Shown here: in pieces, positions 46,685 to 59,528 of the stretch | Layout: the number at the start of each line of letters is the position of its first letter | How positions within the stretch are numbered: position 1 is the first letter of the stretch | Origin: Oxyruncus cristatus | Taxonomy: Eukaryota; Chordata; Aves; Passeriformes; Cotingidae | Direction: 5' to 3' | Assembly (NCBI GenBank): GCA_013399855.1 | Contig: VXAY01001311.1 | Location: forward strand, 995,344-1,059,343 | Length of the DNA: 64,000 nucleotides | Notes under the pieces: generated by a model | What the model was told of the DNA's origin: nothing | The model's database searches: none | Seen by the model: only the letters and a program-made list of their open reading frames with translations | Position numbers and translations under genes: made by a program

Positions 46685-49600
46685 TCTGCACTCAAGTTTT
46701 CCTTGCTGCTAATATCTTAATATGTTTTGGCTTTTATCAGACCCAATTTAAGGCTTCTGAAAGACAACTGACTTCCACAAAAGGGATGTTAACTGTATTT
46801 TAAGAGTTTCTAAACAGGAAACAATTTTGGGAGTACTGAATCCGTAGTCATTTAAGCCCTTGGCAAATGGGGGTTGGTGAAGGTGGCCACCACCCTGTTG
46901 TACAGCCTGCTAGGGATTCAGGGTTCTGCATGTAGTGTAGGCAGCAGACTCCTTGTTGCCATCACGTTTTGCTGATGATAGCCCAGAAAGGATCCAATTA
47001 AGCCAATAATATCCCTTCTTTCAGACATCCTCGTCTGCTTTTAAGAAGAAATTAAGAGTTCATCCGGCATCGTTAATTTTCTATCCTGTGCTGCTGAAAA
47101 TAAACGTGGCTTAGCGTAGGCTCACCCTTCTGAGTCTGCTGAAACTCTGGCTAAGACAAGTCTGGAACTTTGTCTCAATTCATCTCACCCGACTCCGAAA
47201 TTAATGACATTTGGCAGTGTGAACATCTGACAGGTATCATCCCTTATCATCTCAGCTTTTGGACCTCAGCTGAAGGCTGTTAGATAACAAATGTCTCCTT
47301 CTAATGAGCCTCATTATCAATGGACTGGGGATGCAGGAGGAATATAACAAAATGAATACGGGCACCGTAGTGTCAGTAGATGGACTTTACAGAACCATAT
47401 GCAGAGCTAAAAATCTCTCAAGAACTTAAAAGACTTGCCTGCTTAGCTCTGAAGCCAACTCACCCTCGTGATGGACTGACAGTAAATAGCACCACACAAG
47501 CAGGGGCAGAGAGCTGCACGTACCAACCCTGCCTTCCCTGATGGGCACAGCTATGACAGTGCACGTGGGAGGCAGGAGAGTGGGGCTGATACCATGTATT
47601 CAGACTTGAACGGGATTTTCTGAATGTTTCTGCTTTGGCATGTGAAGGGATTAGTTTCATTTCAACTCCTTTTTGACCCAGACTCTCCTTCACTCAGAGC
47701 TCAACCAAAAGCTGTCAATATGTAAATTCCTGTAGTCAGTGGGGAAAGGTCTCAGGGTGCTGAGCCCATCACTGAACAGGAAAGGGAGAAGAGGGAGGAA
47801 CACCAACAGGCTACTGCCTGGAGCATTTATTCAGGATGCAAAATATCTACTAATGCCTCAAGAAACTGAGACACATGTTTTGTGCTTCCTAAAGCTGTGC
47901 CTGCACAACAGAGGGAAAAACACCCCAACCCGTCTGACCCGGGGCAGAACTCCTTGGGCCCACGATGAGTTCATTTGGGCTCCCTCACTGGGGATCACCA
48001 TCCCTCCTTTCCTACCCTCCTCCTGATGCACTGACCACGGTGACCAGGAGACAAGGATTTTGGCACTTGCTGCCAGGGTGAGGACTGTCCTTGCTGCAAT
48101 GGGAGATGGGGCCAGCCAAGGCTGAGGAGCTCAGGTAACCTGCACTGAGTCCCACACCCCGAGATGGCCCCTGTTGCTGCTGAGGCTGGATTGTTCTGAT
48201 CTAATGCCTCATATGCGCCAGGTATTGCCCAGGGAGTCCAACAACATAAATGCTAGAAGCTGAAGGAGAACAGAGAGAGTCCTAAACACAGATGCTCTTC
48301 CAAACGTGACCTGACAATCTCACCTATAACAAAGGGAGTAAAAGCACAGAAACAGCAGTGGAGGCATATTGATGGCAATAGAAACCAAATAGAAACCTCC
48401 AAATAGAAAAGGAGGTATAAGGATTCAATTAAAAAGAAGAATCTTTCATGATGTATTTTCTGATATCTTCAAAACACAAGTTGATCTGTATGGGTGGTAA
48501 TTAGAGTTCTGATGCTGGAAGGATGAGAGATCTGAAAACACGCATGGGACAGACTCCCGAGACTCAAACACTCCTCCTAATTAAAATCTATTATTACAAA
48601 TCAGTATTGCCTTTTTCCTTTCTTCAAAGCTACATTAATTTGATAAAACAAGCAGCGGAATTCTGAATGTTAATCAAAGAGATAACAGTTTCACAGGACA
48701 GATCTTTAAAATTTTCCCTCTTGTACTTTCACAGAGAAGACTGGAGCTGAAAAAAAAACCTGAAGAAATGTTTTCCTATTATTGCTTAACAAGAAATAGG
48801 CAGCTAATCAAAAGAAAACACCACAAAAACAAAAACACACAAAACCCCACATCTGCTATCTCAATAAGGTATCAGAAAAATCCTCTTCATTTCTGTGTAA
48901 TGAGACAACACAGTTTAAAACACGACAGGGTAAATTTTCAAAGCAACAAAGTGATCTAACTATGAAGATCCTATTGAGTCTACACTGGCCACACAGCTAA
49001 ATTCCCAACTGAATCTTTGACAACATGTCTCCAAAGAAGAGTAAAGGTGCCAGTTGATTTTGGTGGTAAGATGTAGACTACTTTGTGGAAAACTGTGGAG
49101 CAATAAAAATTGATTTTCATAAAATCATAAAAGTTAAAGTCACTTCCACCCTCCTTTCACAGAGGATCATTTGTTTTTGTGCACCAGGAGAGACTTTCTC
49201 TGGGAAGAAGAGGAAATTCTATTTTTAGTTACAGGTTACAGACCAAAAACCGACTTTGTCACTCTAACCAACTTTCCATGCAAGATTTGTAACTAGGTTT
49301 TGTTCCGAATAATGTTGCAGCTGTGTACAACTTGATGTGCAGTGATCTAAGCCTATTAAGCACCATGATCCTGCCAGACCATGCTGCAGTTCTCACTCAC
49401 GCTCATTTCTTCATGTGTGGTAGATGCAGGTTGTAACAAAGCTTGAACATAAGGGAGATGCTTTCTTTGAGAGAAGGCCCATAGGTGAGCTGCTATAAAG
49501 CACAGAAGTCATAGAAATGTGATAACCTAGTAATGATTTCCATGGAAAAACACATATCAGGAGGAAAAAAAATGAAATAAACAGTGAAAGAGATGATCTT

Positions 49601-52600
49601 CTGGGTTTTTCACTACTCTGGGGGAATGTATCTGGTAGCCTTCTAAGATCCTATCGTTAGTTTTTCACAGAGTTCTGCATAGTTGTGCTTTTAGATCATT
49701 CCAGGGAACTGTGTAAATATTTTCTTCAGCATGCCTTTTGTAGTGAGCTTTACACTTTGGAATTTTACTCTGAATTTTGATTTCTTAAAAAATTATGAAA
49801 AAACTAATTTTCCATGTCGAAAGGTTAACTGATTCCATTTGGAATTGTGTAACCGAAACCATGCCAATCTCTACAGTTTGCAGATACTTTTAACCATTTC
49901 AGTCGAGATTCACAACTGTATTGATGTGGGCTTTCATGTTTTGTTGAAAATGTTAGGTGGTTCTGCATAAATAATGTATCAGAGTTGAGAAAATGAAGAG
50001 GAGTTCTCAAATCCAAAAAAATAATTTTAGGAAAAAACTGTTTCTCTGTTAAGGTATGTTTTTGGAAAACTTTTAATTATTACAGTATAACAATTTTTAC
50101 TTGCTTTCTTCTTTTTAGAACAGAGAAACTCAGAAGAAAGTACTGGAGGAAAAGTTCTTGAAATATATTTTAGCCAGAATAAAGTACTGATTGATCTCCT
50201 CTTTGGAAAGGACACTCTCCAGTTATCTCCAGCCCAATTTTTTCACCCGTGTTTCAGGTACACTCAAGCCCACTCTCAAAGAAAAATCGACTCTAATTCC
50301 CAGCTTCTAAATAGAAAGCACTAAGTGTTACGCTTTCACAGATTAAAAATACGCAAATAAAGGGAAGGCGTCAAAATGACAGCAAACAGAACATTTAAAT
50401 GTCGGCCTGCTACAAAATTGAAATGGTAAACAAATATTAAAAGTGGCGCAGAAGCTGCAGCCTTCTTTACTTCACATAAGGGCTGCTAAATTACTACGCT
50501 GCCCAATCTCGAAAACTGTTAAATAGAACTTCAAACTAAAAATAAGTGCTGCCAGAAACACTGAATTTTGGAAATGAAAATGAGTCCAATGTGTAAAGAC
50601 ATTTTCAAACCCTCCCACAGCTCCAACCCGCTCTGCAGGCCGAGTCCCCAGTTCCCCTCCCTGGTGAATCCGCACCCCACGGTCCCTCTCCTCGCTCCTG
50701 CCCTTCAGGAGAACGTGCCCCCATTCCCCTGACTGACCACTGCCCTCTTCTTGTCCTTTGCAAACCTGGAACAGGAGGCCTTGCAGAGGGAAGGGGGGAA
50801 GGAGGAAGATATCAAGACCCATGTCAAGCGAGGGGCAGAAAGAAGGGTAGGAGGCTTCCACCCACACACACTTATTTGTTTCCACTCACAGACATGCTAC
50901 CTTCTCCCCCTTCCACATTTGTCACCCTTCTGGGAGCAGGTGTGAGCCTTGAGTTTGCTCTGCTGCATGCCAAGGTATGATGCCTTTCAAACTCAAACGC
51001 TGTAATTTGTCAGATATTAGTCGTTCTCTGAACAAATGGCAATCTTCTCTATGAGTAAAATTGTGATACCAAGACTATGGGCTTGTAGCACAATCAAAAC
51101 CTTGCCATATAAACCCACCACAAAAGTATGTGTTGCCTGGTTTCTGAAAGGGAAAAGTCTGCTTGGAGGTAAGTTTTTCCCTGCCAGGTAAGCCCTATGT
51201 TGCACATGGGCTTCACTGTCTGTACCCACAGATTGTATGTTGCCCATTGCCAGTATCTTGATGATGAACATGAAGATTTCACACAAAACCAGGGCCACTG
51301 ACCAGGGTGGGTGTTTGCTCTCTAGTAATTATTTTAATGGTCACAATTTCATCAGTGGATGAACTGACAGGCAGCAGACCTGAGGCTAAGGTAACACCAG
51401 TCTAAAGCATCCACAGAGAGAGGATATTCAAGCCCAGACTGCCACGGCCTTGTCAGGGCAATGAGAAACAACAGCTATTTCTGCATGTGCAGGCAAGGAC
51501 AGACAGATGTTTTGGGCATCTCTATTAGTAAGCCCTTGCCCCTCTGAATGCCTTCTCTTTTGTTAACTAGTTACCAAGTGGGAGAAACCAACTGACACGT
51601 GTGGTTCACCAAAGACACTGGGATTGCAGTAGGTGCAGCCTTGTGGTGACTCTAGTTTCCTGAGCACTCTGTGCTGCTCCTAGGCTCTTCCTGGAGAGAT
51701 CTCCCCACCTTCCAGCAGCTTCTGGTCCTTTGGCAGACCTGCATATGAATCAGGAACTTACTGACCTCTTCAGCACAGTTTTGGATATCCTCAGTTTCCC
51801 TTAACCATGAGCACCAACAGTTCCCTTTAGCATACATGTGCACACAATATCCTTTCCCTTGAAAGCACATCTGCCAGGATCATCTCCTCTGCCCACAGTT
51901 CAAACCAAGTTATTTCCATCTTTAAATACTCAAAACAAAAAATCACTTAAACCTATGATTTGCCTAGAAAGTGTGCTTGGGCCCAGCACTTCTGAAATTC
52001 ATTTTCATTGCAGTCCATTGAAGTTCAGCTTGTTCCAGATGGCTTTGCAGAGACAACGTCCGAAGCTTTCCACAAGCTATTTTACAGCATTGAGTCCAAG
52101 TAGCATTTGGATTTAGGATGAAGTCCTCACTGTATTAAACACATTTTTTAAATTGTCAATGATTTCAACAGAACAAATATTGGCATTTTGTTTATAAGTT
52201 ACATGCTTCAGAGAAATCTTTTTTCCTCCCCCTTCCTAACTAAAAGTTAGGAAGCAAACTGAAGCTTCTGAAAAGGTGTGTAAACTTTTCTTACCGTTGT
52301 AGTCCACAGTGACTATGCCAGAACATGACAGAAGTCAGATCTATAATATTCATGTCAAAAATAGGGCTCAACAAAAAAAAGTAAGCCTTTCCACACGTTA
52401 AGTTGGCAAAGTTTGTTTGTCACTACCACTTTTTGCAATGGTAAGAATAGCATTGGCCTGTATTCACTGGTCAGTAGCTCTCTTGTAGCATTGGGATGCA
52501 GAGTTCATTTACTCTTTCGCAAACAAAACCCCACCTATGACCTACTGATCCAGTATTCCAGGACTTGGTTCCTAATCAGAGTGGATTCTCAAAGCTAAGT

Positions 52601-52921
52601 CTACTTAAAATGTTTCCATCTGTGACTCTTTGTGGAGAATACCAGTTTCTAGTACTGTACTCTGGCAACTACAGCTCAAATTTCTACAATTCCAGCTTTT
52701 CAATGTTTTAAAGATTAAAGTATTAACAGAGAAGAGTTTACAATTAATATGTGGCAGGGGCAGAAAAAAAGAAGCAAAGCACATCCCTAAAAAGAAAACA
52801 TTTATAAAATGGTGTATACACCATCACTTGGGCACGCTGAGTCCCAAAAGCAACACAAAGAGACAGAGTTTGTTTTCCTTTTCTTCTGCAAAACTACAAT
52901 GAAGTGATAATGATCTCAGGA
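46685..52921. other. Unique sequence with a possible conserved non-coding element
   Basis: No gene recognised. Bases 47165-47335 form a low-repeat block with E-box, GATA-like and homeodomain-like words (gaaattaatgac, gaacatctgacaggt, ttagataacaaatg, ctaatgagcc). Bases 50580-50860 are GC- and pyrimidine-rich and give a spurious - strand frame beginning at GTG. Bases 47850-48230 are GC-richer. Confidence 0.45.
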
Positions 52922-52937
52922 GTGTGTGTGTGTGTGT
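52922..52937. repeat. GT dinucleotide repeat (8 units)
   Basis: Short perfect (GT)8. Confidence 0.97.
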
Positions 52938-55527
52938 TTATTCCATCTTTGGCCCATTTGATGTGGTTTTGGCCTAAGAAAAAGTTAGAGGCTAAATGTA
53001 TTTTAAGTGGGCTAAACCCAAGATAAACACATGTCCCTGAGGTCATTATTTCCATTAGATGACAGCTTGCATAAAATACCAAAAGCATTGTAAAAACAGT
53101 GTAAACTTTAAAAATATATTCTTTCATAGGCCAGCACATCTTTTAGAAAGTGTATACTGTTTCTAAGCAATTGTTTCTTCTATTGTCAAAGTTTCTTCTT
53201 CAGGAACAGGGAAACCAAAGTTTATTTGGACTTTGGCTACGCATGAGATAGTCTGGGCTTTGTAAATCCTACACATAGCACTGGAAAATGCAAACAGTGT
53301 ATCCAAGCAGCAATCACGCTCATCATGCTCATAACAACTGTGTACATAGAAATATCTATCAGCTGCACTACAACTTCAAAGATTTGATCTACATGAGGAA
53401 GATTGTCAGTGCTTTAGAAACCATTCTAGGACCTGACTACAGATACATAAGCAATTCAATGGACAAAATCCATTCTTGTAACCAAGAAAATTACATTAGT
53501 ACAATTTTGTCTTGCTTTTTGATACATGTTTTGAGGGGAGTGTTCAGCAGGGAGTCAATAAAGCTGTTTGAAAAATGCACTTCTTCCTCCACAGGTAAGT
53601 CAGAGGAGCAGGGAGCTCTTTCCTGGTGCTCCAGCTTCCCCCTGCAGCTTCGGATTCTGCTGGCAAAGTTTGTCAATAGAGGGTTTATTGATTCACACCC
53701 CCCAACCCCAACCCCCATTTTCTTCTCAACTCCCCCAGATACAAAACTGGCATGCTTTCTACTGCTTGCACTTGAGCAACTGCATCCTGCTGATACCCCA
53801 AGTATGTTGTAGAGGATCAGAGTTTGAAATCTGTTTTCCATACAGAAGGCTAGTGGTGCAAAATTTCACTTTCGGAGAAAGAATAATATGACCTCCCCCC
53901 GCCACAAATAAGGCTTTTTCTCCCCTTCTTTTTTAAACCCCTAATTCTGCAGACCCTTTAGTTATCCAGGTGTTCTTTGTTCTTGTGTTCTGCATTCTGA
54001 AAATCAAAAAGAACTGCAAAATTTTACGTTTGTTTTCCCAAAATTGTTTTGCTGAATAGAGGGCTGAATTAAAAGCTGCAGGTATTCCACAGTTCCCATC
54101 GACCAAACCAATTTGGGAGGCATTGTGCCTTCAAGTTGTCAGTTGTGCTGCACTTCATTTACAACTTCTCTTTCCCAGCCACTCAGAACAAGTGAAAAGC
54201 TGAAGTTTTTAATCAATGAGCATGTTACGAGACAAAAGTACGGCTGAGTCTCAATCCACACCTGGGTTTGATCTGTTTTCAGTCAGCCCCCTTCTCCTCA
54301 GTCCTGTTAGACTTTAACATGGTCCACAATGTTTCCCCTTGGCAATATTACCACTTTACTCTTGCTTTAGGCAAAAGGCAGTAATTTTTTCACCTTCTCT
54401 GAGAGACATAAGGAAGAATTTTCTGAATAGGAGGCAGGAAGGCAAGGAGAAGACACAGTTTCTTCAAAGATACCGTCACTTTGTTCTCGAATGCAACTTT
54501 CCTAAAATTAGCTTTGGTGAAATCTGTCCAAAGGGCAGTAGACCATCCCAGCTAAGACTATTCTTCATTTTCTTTGGATCACTCGTCCTTTCAAAGATAA
54601 TCAGATACTACTATACCATACTCTTAATAGCTTATCTTATGCCAGGTAAAAAAGAAGTGACTTGCATTAAATGTGTGGATTAATTTGTGTAATGCCTGAA
54701 GTAGTTTTGTGCAATTAGAGAATATAAATGCATTGTTATGAGTGAAATAGTGTTTGGGTTCTAGAAGGAATTTGAGGATTCAGATTGAAAGATTATGTGA
54801 GTGGTTTAGCAATACGACAAACATTGCTTACATGACCTTAAAAGGCTTGGAGCAGATTTCAATTTTGTCATTCCAGGAGACATTTCTTCCATTATTCTTT
54901 GTTACAATCTGCTGAACTCTTATTAGCCTCAGTAAATCAACACTCACACTGAACTGGGATGATTTGCATGTAAATCTAGTGTCGTCGCTTCATTTATGTG
55001 AGTGCAGTTGGAGCTCTGCTCAAAGCAAGCAACAATCACAGTGTGCGTTTTCACTGTACCTACAGCTCAGCTCCCTCCGCACGGTTACAGAGAGCAGTGT
55101 GTTAGTGCTCCATGCCGAAAATACTGACCCTGGCTAAGAAATTTTAGGGGCTAAACGTGTCAAGTTGTGATGAAGTGGCAAGTTATGGCTCAAAAATTTT
55201 CTTCCAAGTCCACTTTGGGCAACGGGCACCCTCACTGTCACTGGTACTTAGGATGGTGACAATTTAATTCGTGAGCTTGTTTTTGGCCAGTTTGGGGTTT
55301 CTGCCATAAAATATTCCTCCTGTCAGCGAATGGAAGGAACAAACAACTGCCTGTCTGTTGTGTTGGCAATGAAGAAGAGAGATACTAAGTGTAAAATGCA
55401 GAGAGAAAAAGAGAAAGAATGTAAAAAAAAGAGAAGAAAGAATTCAGTAGGATATGCGAGGTGTGGGATAGACAGCAGAAAATAGGGCAAATTGAACAAA
55501 GACAACGAAGATAAAAGGAAATTTGAT

Positions 55528-55600
55528 CTCTTACGCCGGAGAAAGTCCATTGACTTCAGTGGAGTCACCGTGAACTCTGTCCAGATTTTTGTTTTCATAG
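55528..55600. repeat. Possible ancient self-complementary repeat remnant
   Basis: The core tccattgacttcagtggag (centred near 55555) is the hallmark word of an old amniote palindromic repeat family as I remember it. Flanking arms are diverged. Confidence 0.35.
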
Positions 55601-57316
55601 AAAATAATGAGAGGTTCACAGAAAACAAAAAAAAAAAGGAGAAAAAAAAGGCAAGTTGAAGAATGTACACAGAGCTTAGAAAGGAAAAGGAAATCCTGAT
55701 ACAGTATAAAAAAGAACTCAGATGCTAATGACTGATGCAAAATACTCTTTCCCTCTCTCCTGCTCTGCTCCAACTGTTTCTTCAAACTAACTACGTCCAA
55801 GCAATATTCCCTTGTTGATTTTTTTTTTTTTCAGTTCCCGAACATTGCACAGGTACTTCCATACACTTAAATATTGCAAACATGGAAACAATAACTTTCC
55901 ATTTTAGGAAGTGAAGGAAACCAGAGTTGCGATGCTGTTGTGAGCACACACTGCTCTATTCAGGAACAGAAGTAGTGAGCCTACCCTCTTAAAACTTCTG
56001 CTGGCAGTTGCACATTTCTGAGGTGTTTGCATCCATAGTGTTTTGGTTGCTAGGATTCCTGGCCCCCTTCCCCTCACTTCTCCCTCTCCCTCTACTACTT
56101 ATGAAATGACACTGAAAAGAAGGGAGGAGAGATGGCTTTAGAGCTTTGCTCTTATTTTCCATTCTCTTCTTTCCATGTCTAGTTCTCCTAGAATGGCAAC
56201 GGCCAGGCACACTTTTTTTATTCCTGAAACAGTCCCATTCTGTATCTTTCCAGCAATACCCATATTTTTGGTTTTATTGGTGTTTCTCTAATTCCTCAAT
56301 TTCTTTTTATGGTCTGATCTTTATAGCATCTTCCTCTGACTTTTTTTGTGAAAAAAATATACGATTGTGTTTAAACTTCATCCTTTTCTCCCTGTTTTGT
56401 TTTTTTTTCAAGGACTAAAATATGCAGGGACAAATGAAAACGCCTTTGAATAAAAGGCTAATTACACTTATATAACGTTACATTTCGTGCATTGAATTTG
56501 CATACTGCATCAATAGTTTTCAGAACACTTCCAAGAAATAACAAAGAAAAGAACAAGAACGGTCTATGCCAAGAACATCCCTAAAGAAAAAAAACAGCCA
56601 TTCTTTTTGAATACTAAGAAAACAGTGTTTTACTGCTCAGAGCTCTCGATATCCTCCCTCATTAGAAAAATATCTGCAAGCTGTAAACTATCTGCCCTGG
56701 CAGAGGATTCACAAATCACAACAATTACCTGCTTCTTTTGGATATTGAATCAGCTAATTACCCACCAAAGTTTGGATTGGACATCTGCTACCTGACTTAT
56801 TTTAGTTTCCACCACAGAGAGCTTCTTGGCAAAGGTTTGCAGCTTTTCCCCTCACCCACCTCTCAACAGGAAAATGGTAAATTATTTGGATACCATCACT
56901 AACCATTAAGTAAAAGTAGGATACTCTGGCCTAGGGTACCTGATCCCTGGGTGACCCATGGGATTTCTCCATGCTTCAGGCCAAAATGAATATTAATGCA
57001 GGTGGAAGAAAAGTAAATGAGAGAAAGAAAGAGGTGAGGGAGAAGGGGAAAAGAGGTGGAGAAATAGTCAATTAGACTTCTAGTGGGCTGGAAAACAAAT
57101 AACCAGTAGCCCCTAATGTAATATGAATTACAGTTTGGCAAGCACTGGGGATGAATCACAACATCTGGCATCCTAGGTGTTACTGTTTATCCAAACTACC
57201 AATAGCATCTGTGTAAGCAAGTCCTGCCAGTACCATTGCCTAGTATCATCTTTTATGTTGGGAAACGAGTGTAAAAATATTATACAGGGCTCTGTTAAAC
57301 ATCCACTTCTGAAACT

Positions 57317-57426
57317 CTGGGCCAGAACTTCCTCCCCAAGGAGTAAATGCATCCATGTGTCGGCAAGGGGCACTCCCCCTGAAATCATAGGAGGTTCCAC
57401 CCACTGAGACCAAGGATGGATTTGGT
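57317..57426. repeat. Possible ancient self-complementary repeat remnant
   Basis: The outer arms ctgggccagaacttcctcc and ccaaggatggatttgg look like diverged complements (gggccagatcctcagc type). The inner sequence, gtaaatgcatccatgtg, fits the same family layout. It is tentative. Confidence 0.35.
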
Positions 57427-58734
57427 AATAAAGGTTTCTGCTGCTTAAATTAATTATACGTACAGAGCCAATGACTTGTGGTAACACCAGGGTAGGACCA
57501 GGTATCCTGACTATGATACCTGTACCCTGATACAGACACCAAACATTACTCCCTCCCTGGTTTCTGTTTGAGTGTACCAAGTTTAATGCTCCAACTGTAT
57601 TAATTCTCTAAATTTTTATCTAATTATTAAACAAATTTAGAGTGACAACATAAAACAAGAGGCGGGTTTCTTCACATGGGGACAATGTCCACCATAAAAC
57701 CTATTATTCACACTGAGGCAGCTGAAAAATTAAAAATGGGATCTGGCCTGACTACATCTCTAGCTTTCCAAGATACCAGAAAACATAGAACAACGAAACC
57801 TAAACTGATAATTTGCCCTGGCATAAGAATTAGAACCAGAATGACATTGGTCTAATGTTATAAAAGATCAAGGCAAAACGCTGACTATATTTTGCTGGGA
57901 CTGGCATATTCTGCTTTTGCGTTTCATTGAAACTCAAGTTTAAAGGAGGATTCAAAATTGTGCTTTCAGCTCCAGAGGTCTCCAGCTGAATTTTTTTGTA
58001 AGCCCAGTCATTTTCTTATTAACCAGAAAGAAAATGATAGACCCCATTATGAAGTCCTGGAATGATTTCATTAATTATGTGGCCACCCACTAGGCTCAGT
58101 AGATATTAAGTATCTGTTCCACTAGGAAATAGAAAGAGATACTTTGATAACTTTTAGGCATATTCTTGCATATTCTGCAATTTACATTGCAAAACATGTT
58201 GTAGAATTATCCCTAATGAAGTAATAGTGAAATACAACAGCTATTCTTCAAAAGAAAGGGTATGGGTGGGGAGGAGCAACCATCCAAGAGGGGATGTGTC
58301 ATTCTACTGCACGTTGAAAGCATCTGAAACAAAGTCTGCATAGCCAGCTGTGCTGCTGCAGTTGTAGACAAATCACTGTATTTCTCATTGCTATCCTTTT
58401 CCACAGAAACTTCCTGTAGGAAATGATTTTATGCCTAGGTCACTCCTGGGATCAAGGTTTACCCTGACCCGGGGTCTGTGTGGCATCACCTGTTATACAG
58501 TGCTACACTGCATAGCGCTGCATCAACAGCCTCTGAAACATTGCAAAATAAAGATGTTGGGTGTGGAAGTGAACTATGGCTATTTAAGTGTCAGCATTAA
58601 CTATTTTCACCTTCGAGACCAATTAGAAAATGCAGGATTGAACGTTGCAGTGGGAACATTTGGGTTTTATCAATTCCCACAGGATCAGAAAAGTGGCTTT
58701 TGGCCTAAAGCAGATGAAAGAGGGTGAGAGAACC

Positions 58735-59528
58735 TGCCATCCAGAGGAACCTGAACAACCTCTAGAAGTGGGCCCATGGGAGTCTCAGGAGGTTTACTAA
58801 GACCAAGTGCAAAGTGCTGCCCCTGAGTTGGGGCAACCCCGGGTATCAATCCAGGCTGAGGATGAACAGACCAAGAGCAGCCCTGCCAAGAAGGACTTGG
58901 GGATGCTGGTGGATGAGAGGTTGGACATGACCCAGCCATGTGTCCTGGCAGCCCAGAAACCAACCGTGTCCTGAGCTGAATCCAAAGCAGGATTCTGCTA
59001 CTCTGCTCTGGTGAGACTTCACCTGCAGTGCTGCACCCAGCACCTACATCCTGCTCTCCCCAGCATAGGAAGAACATGGACCCTTTGGGGCAAGTCCAGA
59101 GGAGGGACATCAAGTTGATTACAGCTGTGGACTATCTTTCCCTATGAGGAAAGGCTGAGAGAATTGGGATTGTTCAGCCTGGAAAAAGAGAAGGTTTCCA
59201 GTACCTGCAGGGAGCCTACAAGAAAAATGGAGAGACGCTATTTATAAGAGCCTGGAGTGACAGAACAAGGGACAATGGATTCAAACTGAAAGAGGATAGT
59301 TTAAATTAGATATTAGGAAGAAATTCTTTACTGTGAGGGTGGTGAGGCATTGGAACAACTTGCCCAAAGAAGTTGCAGATATCCTATCCCTGGCAGTATT
59401 CAGGGTTATGTTGGATGGACCTCTGAGCAACCTGGTCCAATGGAAGAAGTCCCTGCTCACAGCAGGCAGGTTGGAACTGGATGATCTTTAAAGTCACTTC
59501 CAGTCTAAGTCATTCTATGATTCTATGA
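58735..59528 (+). mobile_element. CR1 LINE (pol C-terminal region + 3' UTR), only + strand copy of the avian type
   Basis: It runs from gagaacctgccatccagagg through pol-derived words (agaagtgggcccatgggag, ccaagtgcaaagtgctgccc, aaggacttggggatgctggt, ggctgagagaattgggattg) to the 3' UTR (attaggaagaaattctttac, ggtgaggcattgga, agtcattctatgattctatg). The tail has two octamers at 59512-59527. Many frameshifts and stops are present. Near 58970-59000 about 40 bases of the usual pol segment seem to be missing. It is old and inactive. Confidence 0.96.

Larger units (their letters stand above)
52938..58734. other. Unique sequence with short ancient-repeat remnants
   Basis: No gene recognised. A 174-codon + frame at 53288-53812 starts with ATG but has no recognisable domain; a perfect donor-like acag|gtaagt interrupts it at 53595. 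Bases 54890-55000 include the octamer word atttgcat (54962-54969) directly followed by gtaaat. A-rich and T-rich tracts lie at 55625-55650 and 55820-55832. Adjacent - strand frames at 56899-57580 are not recognised. Confidence 0.45.

Noticed and set aside
48715..48775. Possible third copy of the 2.4/3.6 kb exon-like module (acceptor-like tract then cctgaagaaatgtttt)
   Set aside because: Only a short word and the general layout match; alignment is too weak to support homology.
50472..50885. 137-codon - strand frame
   Set aside because: Starts at GTG; open because of GC/pyrimidine-rich composition; no domain.
53288..53812. 174-codon + strand frame starting with ATG
   Set aside because: No recognisable protein, biased composition at the 3' end (proline/threonine from CCA-CCC runs), and antisense frames are also open.
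56899..57580. Two adjacent - strand frames suggestive of a broken retroviral or transposon gene
   Set aside because: No motif of gag, pol or env and no LTRs found; part of the segment is better explained as an ancient repeat remnant.
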